Assembly: GCF_032463525.1 (NCBI RefSeq)
Contig: NZ_CP135971.1
Span: forward strand, 1,240,001-1,304,000
Direction: 5' to 3'
Length of the DNA: 64,000 nucleotides
Source of the DNA: Pseudomonas sp. DTU_2021_1001937_2_SI_NGA_ILE_001
GTDB taxonomy: Bacteria > Pseudomonadota > Gammaproteobacteria > Pseudomonadales > Pseudomonadaceae
Position 1 is the stretch's first letter. Every line of letters begins with the position of its first letter. Shown here in pieces: positions 1 through 8,186 of this stretch. The notes under the pieces are model-generated. The model was given only the letters and a program-made list of their open reading frames with translations. It was not told the DNA's origin and ran no database searches. The position numbers were made by a program, and so were the translations under genes.

Positions 1-104
1 TCCTCGATCAACTGTGCGTTAAGCGCATTCAGGGCCTGGGGACGATGCAGCGTGACCACGCCGACCCTTCCTCTAATCTCTGTGAGAATAGCCTCATAAC
101 TCAT
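1..104 (-). CDS. Enoyl-CoA hydratase/isomerase, N-terminal fragment (cut by window edge)
   Basis: Only the first 34 codons lie in the window. The protein begins [20 protein letters not shown] and continues with RPQALNALN, the classic N-terminal beta-strand and substrate-loop motif of crotonase-fold enoyl-CoA hydratases. These enzymes hydrate 2-enoyl-CoA in beta-oxidation or phenylacetate/branched-chain catabolism. An AAGGAAT ribosome-binding site precedes the ATG. It lies downstream of and in the same direction as the thiolase gene, 81 bases away, so the two are probably one catabolic operon. The active-site glutamates are outside the window, so the exact reaction cannot be told. Confidence 0.85.
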   Translation of the reverse strand, partial: MSYEAILTEIRGRVGVVTLHRPQALNALNAQLIE

Positions 105-185
105 TGAATTAATTCCTTATTTTTCTTTTTCAATCGCGCAGCAAATCAAACAAATCACCTGCAAAAACAACCGCAACTAATTGAT

Positions 186-1385
186 TTATTGGGTTATTTC
201 TATCGCAATTGCCGTCGCCTCTCCGCCACCAATGCAAATGGCCGCCACACCTCGCTTCAGGCCACGGCGGCGCAGTGCCGACAACAGCGTCACGAGGATC
301 CGCGCGCCCGAGGCACCTACCGGATGCCCCAACGCACAGGCTCCACCGTGGACATTGACCTTGTGATGGGGCAACTCCAGTACGCTCATCGCCACCAGGC
401 TCACCACCGCGAAAGCCTCGTTGATCTCGAACAGATCGACCTGTTCGGCGCTCCAGCCGGTACGCGCGAACAGCGCACGCACGGCGCCGATCGGCGCGGT
501 GGTGAACAGCCCAGGCTGATCCGCATAGGCAGCGTGGCCATGGATCACCGCCAGGGGTGCCAGGCCGCGACGCTGCGCTTCGGAACGGCGCATCAGCAAC
601 AGCGCCGCCGCGCCATCGGAAATTGAACTGGAGTTGGCCGCAGTGACCGTTCCGTCTTCGCGAAACGCCGGCTTGAGCGTCGCGATACGTTCCGGCCGCG
701 CCTTGGGGGGCTGCTCATCGCGGCTGATGGTGCCCGTCTGTTTGCCCTGGGGCACTTGCAACGGCACGATTTCTTCGTCGAACCAGCCGCTGTCCATCGC
801 TTCCTGTGCCCTGCCCAACGACGACAGCGCGTAGGCATCCTGCGCTTCACGGCTGAAGCCATGACGTTGCGCACAGTCTTCGGCGTAGGTGCCCATCAGT
901 CGACCAGGCTCGAAGGCGTCTTCGAGCCCGTCATAGAACATGTGATCGAGCACTCGACCATGGCCCATGCGATAGCCCTCACGGGCGCGGTCCAGTAGAT
1001 AGGGGGCGTTGGACATGCTCTCCATGCCGCCGGCCACCACCACGCTGGCACTGCCCGCCAGCAACAGGTCATGAGCCTGGATCACGGTCTGCATGCCGGA
1101 ACCGCACATTTTGTTGACCGTCGTGCAGCGTGTCGCCAGGCTCAGCCCGGCCCCCAGTGCCGCCTGGCGCGCCGGGGCCTGGCCGAGACCTGCCGGAAGC
1201 ACACAACCGAACAACACCTCTTCGATGGCTCCGGCCTCGATGCCGGCCCGCTGTACCGCAGCGCGGATCGCCGCGCTGCCCAGCTGCGGCGCGCTGAGCC
1301 CCTTGAGGTCACCTTGAAAACCACCCATGGGCGTGCGCGCCGCACTGACGATGACCACCGGATCCTGCTGAGCTTGAACGGACAT
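186..1385 (-). CDS. Acetyl-CoA acetyltransferase (thiolase)
   Basis: A 399-residue type II thiolase that condenses two acetyl-CoA or cleaves 3-ketoacyl-CoA in the cytoplasm. The nucleophilic cysteine motif NKMCGSGMQ lies near residue 90, NEAFA near 345, and the C-terminal GGACALGHPVGASGAR and CIGGGEA motifs are complete. Length matches the family. The start at 1385 is preceded by a good CAAGGAG site; an in-frame extension to 1463 has no such site and is not conserved-looking. The nearest relatives I recall are the FadAx-type enzymes of P. putida short-chain acyl-CoA clusters, and the hydratase gene downstream fits. No regulator is visible except the 186-base divergent gap to the lipoprotein gene. 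Confidence 0.93.
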   Translation of the reverse strand: MSVQAQQDPVVIVSAARTPMGGFQGDLKGLSAPQLGSAAIRAAVQRAGIEAGAIEEVLFGCVLPAGLGQAPARQAALGAGLSLATRCTTVNKMCGSGMQTVIQAHDLLLAGSASVVVAGGMESMSNAPYLLDRAREGYRMGHGRVLDHMFYDGLEDAFEPGRLMGTYAEDCAQRHGFSREAQDAYALSSLGRAQEAMDSGWFDEEIVPLQVPQGKQTGTISRDEQPPKARPERIATLKPAFREDGTVTAANSSSISDGAAALLLMRRSEAQRRGLAPLAVIHGHAAYADQPGLFTTAPIGAVRALFARTGWSAEQVDLFEINEAFAVVSLVAMSVLELPHHKVNVHGGACALGHPVGASGARILVTLLSALRRRGLKRGVAAICIGGGEATAIAIEITQ

Positions 1386-1571
1386 GCTGTACTCCTTGCG
1401 AGATGGGGCAGCGATGCCGCCGTCGGGCGACACAGCAACGCCATCGACCACTGCGATGGCCATCTCTTGAGCGTAGCGGAAGAAGACGGCCCTGAACGCC
1501 TCATCACCGGCAGCGAATCGCGCCGTCCCGTTGCGGTCAGATGCCTGACGACCATTGCGGAGAAACTCGAC

Positions 1572-2072
1572 GTGCGCCGATTACTTTACCTGTTGCTCAC
1601 CACGCTGATGCTCGGAAACGGCGGCTGTGCACTGTTGCCCGACCAGGACCCGCTGCTGATCGACGTGGCCGGGGTCGAGCCCTTGCCGGGCCAGGACCTG
1701 GAAGTGCGGATGGCGGTCACGCTGCGGGTGCAGAACCCCAATGACCGAGACATCGACTACAACGGCGTGGCGTTGCGTCTGGAGGTGAATGACCGACTGC
1801 TGGCCTCCGGGGTCAGTGATCGGTCGGGTCGGGTGCCGCGCTTTTCGGAAAGCTTGGTCGTGGTGCCGGTGAGCATCAGCGCCTTTTCCGCCCTGCGCCA
1901 GGCGCTGGGGCTGGCCCAGGGACAGCAGATCGAGCAACTGCCCTACACGCTGCACGGCAAGCTTTCCGCGGGTCCGTTCGCCACCCAGCGCTTCGAAGCC
2001 AGCGGCACCCTGGACCTGAGACCCCGCGCATCGAGCCCCGACGGCCGCTGGCTCAGCGAGCCGCAGCCATGA
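1572..2072 (+). CDS. LEA14-like (LEA type 2) lipoprotein
   Basis: A 166-residue protein starting at GTG (1572), with a GGAG site nine bases upstream and no better ATG. A hydrophobic N-terminus (about residues 4-17) ends in a cysteine (GNGGC), a slightly unusual lipobox. The rest, with VRMAVTLRVQNPND and a following beta-rich stretch, matches the water-stress/hypersensitive-response domain of LEA14 proteins, an immunoglobulin-like beta sandwich. The precise role of the bacterial members is not known; envelope-stress protection is often inferred. Its 3' end overlaps the convergent small gene by 20 bases. Confidence 0.8.
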   Translation: MRRLLYLLLTTLMLGNGGCALLPDQDPLLIDVAGVEPLPGQDLEVRMAVTLRVQNPNDRDIDYNGVALRLEVNDRLLASGVSDRSGRVPRFSESLVVVPVSISAFSALRQALGLAQGQQIEQLPYTLHGKLSAGPFATQRFEASGTLDLRPRASSPDGRWLSEPQP

Positions 2073-2307
2073 GCCGGTTGACCTCGCTACGCACCATGTT
2101 GGCGAACTCTGGCGGGCTCATGGCGTCGAGTTCGGCACGTACCCATTCGGCCCACTTGCCCTTGCGCTTGGATTTTTCCCCGATCAGGCGGGCCGCTTCA
2201 CCCTTGGCCTTGCCCAGATTGCTCTGCCATAGCTCGAACAGGCGCGCCTTTTCGTCTTCGATCGCCGCACGTTCGGGCAGGCTGAGATTGGCGAGATTGA
2301 AACTCAT
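2053..2307 (-). CDS. Small conserved-looking cytoplasmic protein, unknown function
   Basis: An 84-residue highly charged protein beginning MSFNLANLSLPERAAIEDEK. It is predicted all-helical (heptad-like LFELWQSNL, KWAEWVRAELDAM) with no signal peptide or membrane segment. A strong AGTAGGAGGT ribosome-binding site precedes the ATG, which makes it a real gene despite its size. It is convergent with and overlaps the LEA14-like gene. I do not recognise a family with an assigned function. Confidence 0.75.
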   Translation of the reverse strand: MSFNLANLSLPERAAIEDEKARLFELWQSNLGKAKGEAARLIGEKSKRKGKWAEWVRAELDAMSPPEFANMVRSEVNRLMAAAR

Positions 2308-2434
2308 GGCGGTTACCTCCTACTAAAACCGGGTGCAATCTTACACGGGGTGACGCGCAGGTTCATCGCGTTGCAACTTTTGCCTTGCCGCCCTACTCCA
2401 TTGCTCAAATGCCATCCACTGAAAGGAAACCATC

Positions 2435-2752
2435 ATGGCTCGCAAGACCAACGCGCAAAACACCGCCGACCAGATCAAGGATCAGGCATTCAGCGAACTG
2501 CAGGCGCTTATCGAAGAATCGGAGAAACTCCTCAAGGACAGTGCATCGCTGGTCGGCGAAGACGCCGAGACCCTCAAGGCACAACTGGGCCAGAAGCTCA
2601 CCCAGGCCCTGGATGCAGTGACCAGCGTACGTGAGCGTACCCGCCCGGTGGTCGAAGCCACCGAGACCTACATCGGCGGCCATCCTTGGCAGACCGTGGC
2701 GGTCTCCGCCGGATTCGGCCTGGTGGTCGGCCTGCTGCTGGGCCGTCGCTGA
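2435..2752 (+). CDS. DUF883 (ElaB/YqjD-type) membrane-anchored protein
   Basis: A 105-residue protein with a helical, amphipathic N-terminal part (residues about 5-75, many Lys/Glu/Gln) followed by a GGHPWQTVAVSAGFGLVVG segment and a final LLLGRR. This is the diagnostic arrangement of the DUF883 family: a C-tail-anchored inner-membrane protein whose E. coli members ElaB and YqjD bind ribosomes in stationary phase. AAAGGAAA precedes the ATG. Single gene; the repeat-rich 309-base gap follows. Confidence 0.88.
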   Translation: MARKTNAQNTADQIKDQAFSELQALIEESEKLLKDSASLVGEDAETLKAQLGQKLTQALDAVTSVRERTRPVVEATETYIGGHPWQTVAVSAGFGLVVGLLLGRR

Positions 2753-2765
2753 CGGTAGAAGCTTC

Positions 2766-3055
2766 AGCCGCCCTACCGTTCGGCCAAGCGGCATGTAGTT
2801 CGGTAGGCAGCGGCTTTGGCCGCAATACAGTTCAGTCAGGCCGGGTAGGAGCGGCTTCAGCCGCGAAGCGACCGCATGTTCATGACAGATGCAGTGCATT
2901 TCCTGGCGCTTTCGCGGCTAAAGCCGCTCCCACCGAGCCACATGCCGCTTAAGCGAACAATATTGGCTTTAGCCGCGAAGAGGCCCCGAAGTTCACTGCA
3001 TCTGCCATGAACACAAGGCCGCTCCAGCCAGTACCTGAGCGGTCGGTCCGGGCCT
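2766..3055. repeat. Older, decayed copy of the 140-145 bp element, split by a younger insertion
   Basis: The 309-base gap 2753-3061 holds no gene. Its left part (about 2776-2821, with AAGCGGCATGTAG and CAGCGGCTTTGGCC) resembles the left half of the element seen intact at 9587. Its right part (2967 to about 3030, with CTTTAGCCGCGAAG, CACTGCATCTGCCATGAAC) resembles the continuation of the same element. Between them sits the complete younger copy at 2822-2966. The old copy is diverged and its outer limits are uncertain. Confidence 0.65.
2822..2966 (-). mobile_element. MITE-like element, copy A (145 bp), nested
   Basis: Reverse orientation relative to the copy at 9587, about 90 percent identical to it by eye over its full length. 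The ends are CAATACAG and CAATATTG, each with one extra base outside. Two REP-like hairpins (GGAGCGGCTTCAGCCGCGAA and CGCGGCTAAAGCCGCTCCC) face each other about 40 bases apart. The flanking octamers are CTTTGGCC (2814-2821) and CTTTAGCC (2967-2974), a target-site duplication matching at 7 of 8 positions. The target was the REP hairpin of an older copy. Confidence 0.8.
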
Positions 3056-3061
3056 GACGTC

Positions 3062-3415
3062 CTAAAGTGCGCGATGTACCAGGGTCGGCTTGGTGAAGCG
3101 GTGCGACTTGTCCACCTTGGCCTGCAGCTCGGTGAGTTGAGCCTGACCTTCCGCTTCAGTGGCGTAGGGGCCGAGTATGATCTGCTGCTTGCCTTCGATG
3201 TTGACGATTGTCGGTGCGTAGTGCCGTTCCAACAGCCAAGCGCTGGTGTCACTCACCGCCTCACGGGTATTCATCTGGATGTACCACTTCGGCTCGCTGA
3301 CCGGCGCTGCCGCCGCTGGCGCATTGGCCGTGTCGGAACGAGCCGGAGCCTCGGGCTTTCCGGCATCGCACGCCGCCAATGCCAGCATCGCCATCATCAT
3401 TACCATCTTGCGCAC
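3062..3415 (-). CDS. SPOR-like lipoprotein
   Basis: A 117-residue protein. I place the start at the GTG at 3415, because CAGGAGC lies eight bases upstream; the in-frame extension to 3454 would bury the signal peptide. MRKMVMMMAMLALAAC is a textbook lipoprotein signal with lipobox LAAC. After an Ala/Pro linker the domain KWYIQMN... IVNIEGKQQIILGPYATEAEGQ resembles a SPOR repeat, a fold that binds denuded glycan strands of peptidoglycan at the septum. It therefore probably sits in the outer or inner membrane facing the periplasm. The exact role is unknown. Confidence 0.75.
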   Translation of the reverse strand: MRKMVMMMAMLALAACDAGKPEAPARSDTANAPAAAAPVSEPKWYIQMNTREAVSDTSAWLLERHYAPTIVNIEGKQQIILGPYATEAEGQAQLTELQAKVDKSHRFTKPTLVHRAL

Positions 3416-3679
3416 GTGGGATCGCTCCTGATTGAAGAGGCGCGAGTCTATCACCCCTGACGGGTCGCTCGACGCCCTGCGTTAAGGTGCCGCAGCCCCT
3501 GGATAGCGCACCGAGCACGCCGCGCCTCGGGAAGCCTGAGGCTGAAGCGGGAACGACAATGATGTAATCGGATGTTTCGACACGCCGGTAAAACGGCCGC
3601 ACGGGCAATGCGCCGGTGACGGCGGTCTATGCTCAGCAGCGCACCTGCTTCATTCAAGCCTGTCGGCAGGAGTCCATCG

Positions 3680-4747
3680 ATGTGCAACCATGACCCGCTT
3701 CACTGTTTCGTACCGCCCTACATTCTCGAACACATGACCCAGTCCCCCCATCGCCGGGTCAGCCAATGCGCAATCGCCAACCTGGCCGGCGGCTCGGCGT
3801 TTCTCGCCAGCCGCCTTACCGCCCAGGCCACCCCCGGCCTGCTGCCCGTCCAGCCCGGCCCAGGCGGCAGACACCGCCTGATCTACGACGCGGAAGGTAC
3901 GCCAAGGCTGCCCGGACGCCTGGCGCGCAGCGAAGGCCAGCCCGACAGCGGCGATCCGGCAGTGGATGAGGCCTACGACGGGTCGGGCCTGGTCCATGAC
4001 TTCTACGACAAGCTGTTCGCGCGTGACTCGCTGGACGGCCAGGGCATGGCACTGGTTTCCACCGTTCATGTGGGCGAGGTCGACCTGCAAGGCGATGCGG
4101 TGCCATTGAACAACGCCTACTGGAATGGTCGGCAGATGGCCTACGGAGATGGCGACGGCGAGGTGTTCCGGCGCTTTACCGGCAGCCTGGAAGTGATCGG
4201 CCACGAACTCAACCATGGCCTGCAGAGCTTCACCTCCAACCTCACCTACCAGGGCCAGTCCGGCGCACTGAACGAGCATTTCGCCGATGTGTTCGGCATT
4301 CTGGTGCGCCACTGGCACGAGGGCACACCGGCTCGCGAGGCCAGCTGGCTGGTGGGCCGCGAATTGCTGGTGCCGGCCACCACACGACGCGGGATCCGCG
4401 ACATGGAACAACCCGGCCAGGCCTACCGCCAGGACCCCGACCTGGGCGACGACCCGCAGCCGGCCCACATGAGCGACCTCTATACCGGCCCGCGTGATCG
4501 TGGCGGCGTGCATATCAATTCCGGCATTCCCAACCGCGCCTTCGTACTGGTGGCCAAGGCGCTGGGCGGTAATGCCTGGGACGAAGCCGGGCGGATATGG
4601 TATGACACACTTCTGCAATTGCCAGCCGACAGTCAGTTTCTCGACTGCGCACGGCTCAGCATCGAGATTGCCGGGCGCAAGCCATACGGGCCTGCGGCGC
4701 GCAAGGCCGTGGCGGCCGCCTGGAGCGAGGTGGGTATCCTGGTCTGA
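3680..4747 (+). CDS. Protealysin-like M4 zinc metallopeptidase
   Basis: A 355-residue thermolysin-family protease. HELNHG at 175-180 supplies the two zinc histidines and catalytic Glu; GALNEHFAD at 195-203 supplies the third zinc ligand Glu199; GGVHINSGIPNRAF near 273 carries the substrate-binding Asn/His motif. There is no signal peptide. Instead the N-terminus CNHDPLHCFVPPYILEHM is the short propeptide with a PPY motif typical of protealysin-like enzymes, which lack the long FTP/PepSY propeptide of secreted thermolysins. Start chosen at 3680 because GGCAGGAG lies just upstream. The emfourin-like gene follows 20 bases later. The family is known to cleave intracellular proteins such as actin or OmpX in Serratia; the target here is unknown. 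Confidence 0.92.
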   Translation: MCNHDPLHCFVPPYILEHMTQSPHRRVSQCAIANLAGGSAFLASRLTAQATPGLLPVQPGPGGRHRLIYDAEGTPRLPGRLARSEGQPDSGDPAVDEAYDGSGLVHDFYDKLFARDSLDGQGMALVSTVHVGEVDLQGDAVPLNNAYWNGRQMAYGDGDGEVFRRFTGSLEVIGHELNHGLQSFTSNLTYQGQSGALNEHFADVFGILVRHWHEGTPAREASWLVGRELLVPATTRRGIRDMEQPGQAYRQDPDLGDDPQPAHMSDLYTGPRDRGGVHINSGIPNRAFVLVAKALGGNAWDEAGRIWYDTLLQLPADSQFLDCARLSIEIAGRKPYGPAARKAVAAAWSEVGILV

Positions 4748-4767
4748 TCCCGAGGAGGAAACCGTTC

Positions 4768-5067
4768 ATGAAAGTCTGTTTCGTCCAGTCCGGCGGATTC
4801 GTCGGTGCGGTGCGGCGTTATGAGGTCGACACGGAACAGTTGCCTGCCGAACTGGCCCAGCACCTGCGCCAACTGGTGCTGGACAGCGGCCTGCGGGCCT
4901 CGGGCCAAGTCATTGCAAGCCAGGCGCGCGATGGCCGGGAATACGAGCTGACCATCGAAGACCAGAGCAGTACCCTGTGCCTGGTGTTCGACGAGCACAA
5001 CATTCCCCAAGCCGTACGTCCTCTGCTGGGCTTTCTGCAACGCCAGGCCCGTCCGGACCGTCCCTGA
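4768..5067 (+). CDS. Emfourin-like inhibitor of the protealysin-type protease
   Basis: A 99-residue cytoplasmic protein with a short beta N-terminus carrying QSGGFVG (residues 7-13), then acidic/leucine-rich text LPAELAQHLRQLVLD and a C-terminal EYELTIED...TLCLVFDEHNIP. Emfourins are small, tight-binding inhibitors encoded next to protealysin-like M4 proteases; the SGG loop near the N-terminus is the part I recall as entering the active site. GAGGAAAC precedes the ATG, 20 bases after the protease stop, so the pair is one transcription unit. The assignment rests on context and the SGGF motif. Confidence 0.75.
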   Translation: MKVCFVQSGGFVGAVRRYEVDTEQLPAELAQHLRQLVLDSGLRASGQVIASQARDGREYELTIEDQSSTLCLVFDEHNIPQAVRPLLGFLQRQARPDRP

Positions 5068-5243
5068 GCGGCCCATGCCGGGCTGGCAGTCCGCCGCCCG
5101 GCAGTTCAGAATATCCGCCCGATGCCGGGCGAACGTCGTCCTGCGGCTGCGGTCCATCATGTAGCCGCACCCGCGCGGTCATTAACCTGTGTGCATAATT
5201 ACAAGCCGTCACCACGGTAACAGGGTATCTTCCCCTGCCCTGC

Positions 5244-5906
5244 ATGACTCTCTCAGAACCAGTATTCACGGTGCCGATGAGTATCGAACCTCCCAGCCCC
5301 CCGCCAGCGGGCCTGATCATCTGCGAGCACTGCGACTCGCTGTATGAGATCCACCCCTTGCGTGCCGGCGAAGCCGCCTATTGCCTGCGCTGCGCTGCGC
5401 TGCTCAGCCGTGGCCAGCGCATGTCGCTCGAACAATGGCTGGCGCTCACCCTCACGGCGGCCATGCTGTTCATCTTGGCCAACATATTCCCGGTCATCAG
5501 CATCAGCATGCAGGGCCTGAGCAACGAAGTGACCCTGTGGCAATCGGTGCAAGCCCTGGCCCAGGGCCGCATTACGCTGATCGCCCTGGTCGCCGGGCTA
5601 TCGATCATCTTCGCTCCGCTGCTGCAGATCGTCCTGCTGCTCTGGGTCTTGCTGCATGCTCAACGCGGCATCGTCGCGCCGGGCTTCAAGGCCTGCATGC
5701 GGGCACTCGAACACCTGCGACCGTGGAGCATGCTGGAAGTGTGCATGCTGGGGATCCTGGTGGCGATCATCAAGCTGGCCGGCATGCTCGATGTGCATCC
5801 CGGCGTCGGGCTCTGGGCCATGGCGATGCTCATGGTGCTCATCCTGCTGATCGCCAACCGCAACATCCGTCGCCTCTGGGACCTGCTCGAGGTACGGCCG
5901 ACATGA
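5244..5906 (+). CDS. pqiA: PqiA-family inner-membrane protein, first half-subunit
   Basis: A 220-residue protein with an N-terminal zinc-ribbon-like CEHC...CLRC pair (about residues 26-56) and four predicted membrane segments in the following 160 residues. E. coli PqiA is one polypeptide with two such halves; here the halves are two genes. With PqiB and PqiC it forms a bridge moving lipids between the inner and outer membranes. The start is uncertain: ATG 5244 and ATG 5277 are both possible and neither has a strong ribosome-binding site. The stop overlaps the next start in an ATGA. Confidence 0.88.
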   Translation: MTLSEPVFTVPMSIEPPSPPPAGLIICEHCDSLYEIHPLRAGEAAYCLRCAALLSRGQRMSLEQWLALTLTAAMLFILANIFPVISISMQGLSNEVTLWQSVQALAQGRITLIALVAGLSIIFAPLLQIVLLLWVLLHAQRGIVAPGFKACMRALEHLRPWSMLEVCMLGILVAIIKLAGMLDVHPGVGLWAMAMLMVLILLIANRNIRRLWDLLEVRPT

Positions 5907-6517
5907 GCCGCATCCCCTATGCCTGGCAGCATCGGCTCAACCTGTGCCACCTCTGCGGCTATGCCTGCCCTGAGCACGCCCACTGCTGCCCGCGCTGCGA
6001 TGCACCGGTACACCACCGCAAGCCAAACAGCATCGCCCGTACCTGGGCATTTCTCATTGCCGGCATGATCTTCTACATACCGGCCAACGTGTTGCCGGTG
6101 ATGTACACCAACATGCTCGGCAACAGCAGCGAAAGCACGATCATGAGCGGCGTGATCGATTTCTTCCATCACGGCTCCTGGGACATCGCCCTGCTGATCT
6201 TCATCGCCAGCGTACTGGTGCCGTGCCTGAAATTCGCCGTGCTCGGCATGCTGCTGGTGACCTGCCAGCGGCGCAGCCGCTGGGCGATGGTCGAGCGTAC
6301 CCGCCTGTATCGCTTCATCGAGCTGATCGGCTACTGGTCGATGCTTGATGTGCTGGTCGTGGCCCTGGTGGCTTCCCTGGTGCAGTTCCGCGAACTCAGC
6401 AGTATCGAGCCGCGCATCGGCATCCTGTTCTTTGGTTTGGTCGTGGTGATGACGATGTTCGCCGCCATGAGTTTCGATCCCCGGCTCATCTGGGACGCAG
6501 AGGTTGAAGATGTCTGA
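5903..6517 (+). CDS. PqiA-family inner-membrane protein, second half-subunit
   Basis: A 204-residue protein starting MSRIPYAWQHRLNLCHLCGY, with CHLC and CCPRC zinc-ribbon cysteines in residues about 15-32 followed by four hydrophobic segments (for example AFLIAGMIFYIPANVLPVM and IALLIFIASVLVPCLKFAV). It is the counterpart of the C-terminal half of E. coli PqiA. The start overlaps the preceding stop (ATGA) and its own end overlaps pqiB by 8 bases, implying translational coupling along the operon. Confidence 0.9.
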   Translation: MSRIPYAWQHRLNLCHLCGYACPEHAHCCPRCDAPVHHRKPNSIARTWAFLIAGMIFYIPANVLPVMYTNMLGNSSESTIMSGVIDFFHHGSWDIALLIFIASVLVPCLKFAVLGMLLVTCQRRSRWAMVERTRLYRFIELIGYWSMLDVLVVALVASLVQFRELSSIEPRIGILFFGLVVVMTMFAAMSFDPRLIWDAEVEDV

Positions 6518-8186
6518 CAACACCCCCCCGAAAACGGCCGCTACACCACCTCAGCCGCAGATCAGGCAACGCAAGGCGCGCATCTCGCTGGTATGGCTGG
6601 TGCCCATCGTCGCCGGCCTGATCGGCCTGTCGATGGCTCTGCACGACTGGATGAACCTGGGTCCGAAGATCACCGTGAGCTTCGAGACCGCCGAGGGCCT
6701 GGAAGCCAACAAGACCCAGGTCAAGTACAAGAACGTGGTGATCGGCATGGTCACCGCCATCAGCCTCAGCGAGGATCGTACCCACGTTCTGGCCACCATC
6801 GAGCTGAACAACTCCGCAGGCCCCTTCACCCGCGTCGACAGCCAGTACTGGGTGGTACGACCGCGTATCGGCGCGCACGGCATCTCCGGGGTCGACACCC
6901 TGCTGTCGGGAGCCTTCATCAACGCCGACGCCGGCAACGCCGAGCAGACCACTCATGAGTTCGTCGGCCTGGAAACCCCGCCGCCGGTAACCTTCGGGGA
7001 AAAGGGCAAGCGCTTCATCCTGCACACCGACGACCTCGGCTCACTGGATATCGGCTCGCCGATCTATTACCGGCGCATCCAGGTCGGCCAGGTGGTGGGC
7101 TACAACCTGTCCGATGACGGCAAGGGTGTCGACGTGCAGATCTTCATCAATGCTCCCAACGACAAATACATCACCACCGACACGCGCTTCTGGAACGCCA
7201 GTGGCGTGGACGTCACGGTCGGTACCGCCGGCCTGAAGATCGACACCCAGTCACTGGCGTCCATCGTCTCGGGCGGTATCGCCTTCCGTGAACCGAACTG
7301 GAGCCCCGACGCCAAGCCCGCCGCCGAGAACGCGGAGTTCCGTATCTTCGACGACCAGGCCACCGCGCTGGCGCCGCCAGACGGCGACCCACTATATATC
7401 CGCATGCGCTTCAAGCAGTCGCTGCGTGGCCTGGCGGTCGGTGCCCCGGTGGACTTCCTGGGCGTCAACATCGGCAAGGTGCTGTCCGTTGACCTCGACT
7501 ACGATGGCGATACCCGCACCTTCCCTGGGGTGGTCGGTGCGCTGATCTACCCAAAGCGCCTGGGCGCCGCCGAAGAAAAACTTCGCGACCTGGCCGGCAA
7601 CGGCGATCCCGACGAGCAGTCGGCACGTATTCTCGGCTCATTCATCGGCAATGGCCTGCGCGCGCAGGTACGCACCGGCAACCTCCTCACCGGCCAGCTG
7701 TACATCGCCATGGAGTTCGATCCCAAGGCTCCCAAGGTCACCTTCAACCCCCGGGCACGACCTCTGGAAATTCCCACGGTGCCTGGCAGTTTCGACAAGC
7801 TTCAGGAGCAGTTGCAGGCCTTCGTCGACAAGCTCGGCCGGGTGCCGATCGACGAACTGGCCGCCAACCTCAACGGCAGCCTGAGCGAACTGCAAAAGAC
7901 CCTCAAGACCGTCAACGGCAGCGTGCTGCCGCATGTGCGCGGTACCCTGCAGCAGGCGGAGAAGACCCTGGCCAGCGCCAACGACAGCCTGGCCGAGGAC
8001 TCGCCAGGCCGCCAGCAGCTCGGCCAGATGCTTGAAGAAGTGCAACGGGCCGCACGCTCGATGCGCGTGCTCACCGACTTCCTCAGCCGCCAGCCCGAAT
8101 CGCTCATCCGTGGCCGTAGCGGCGATGCCGCGCCGGCGTCGTACAAGAGTTCGTCACGCACCAAGACCCTGGAGCCGCAACAATGA
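6510..8186 (+). CDS. pqiB: PqiB, MCE-domain lipid-transport tunnel protein
   Basis: A 558-residue protein with one N-terminal membrane anchor (about residues 26-48, LVWLVPIVAGLIGLSMAL) and three MCE (MlaD-like) domains. Visible MCE signatures are FETAEGLEANKTQVKYKNVVIG, then GSPIYYRRIQVGQVVGY and GAPVDFLGVNIGKV. A C-terminal helical region (LQEQLQAFVDKLG to about 530) forms the periplasmic needle in the E. coli protein. Start ATG 6510 is preferred over the TTG at 6504, with AGAGGTTGA upstream. Part of the coupled pqiA-pqiA'-pqiB-pqiC operon. Confidence 0.93.
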   Translation: MSDNTPPKTAATPPQPQIRQRKARISLVWLVPIVAGLIGLSMALHDWMNLGPKITVSFETAEGLEANKTQVKYKNVVIGMVTAISLSEDRTHVLATIELNNSAGPFTRVDSQYWVVRPRIGAHGISGVDTLLSGAFINADAGNAEQTTHEFVGLETPPPVTFGEKGKRFILHTDDLGSLDIGSPIYYRRIQVGQVVGYNLSDDGKGVDVQIFINAPNDKYITTDTRFWNASGVDVTVGTAGLKIDTQSLASIVSGGIAFREPNWSPDAKPAAENAEFRIFDDQATALAPPDGDPLYIRMRFKQSLRGLAVGAPVDFLGVNIGKVLSVDLDYDGDTRTFPGVVGALIYPKRLGAAEEKLRDLAGNGDPDEQSARILGSFIGNGLRAQVRTGNLLTGQLYIAMEFDPKAPKVTFNPRARPLEIPTVPGSFDKLQEQLQAFVDKLGRVPIDELAANLNGSLSELQKTLKTVNGSVLPHVRGTLQQAEKTLASANDSLAEDSPGRQQLGQMLEEVQRAARSMRVLTDFLSRQPESLIRGRSGDAAPASYKSSSRTKTLEPQQ

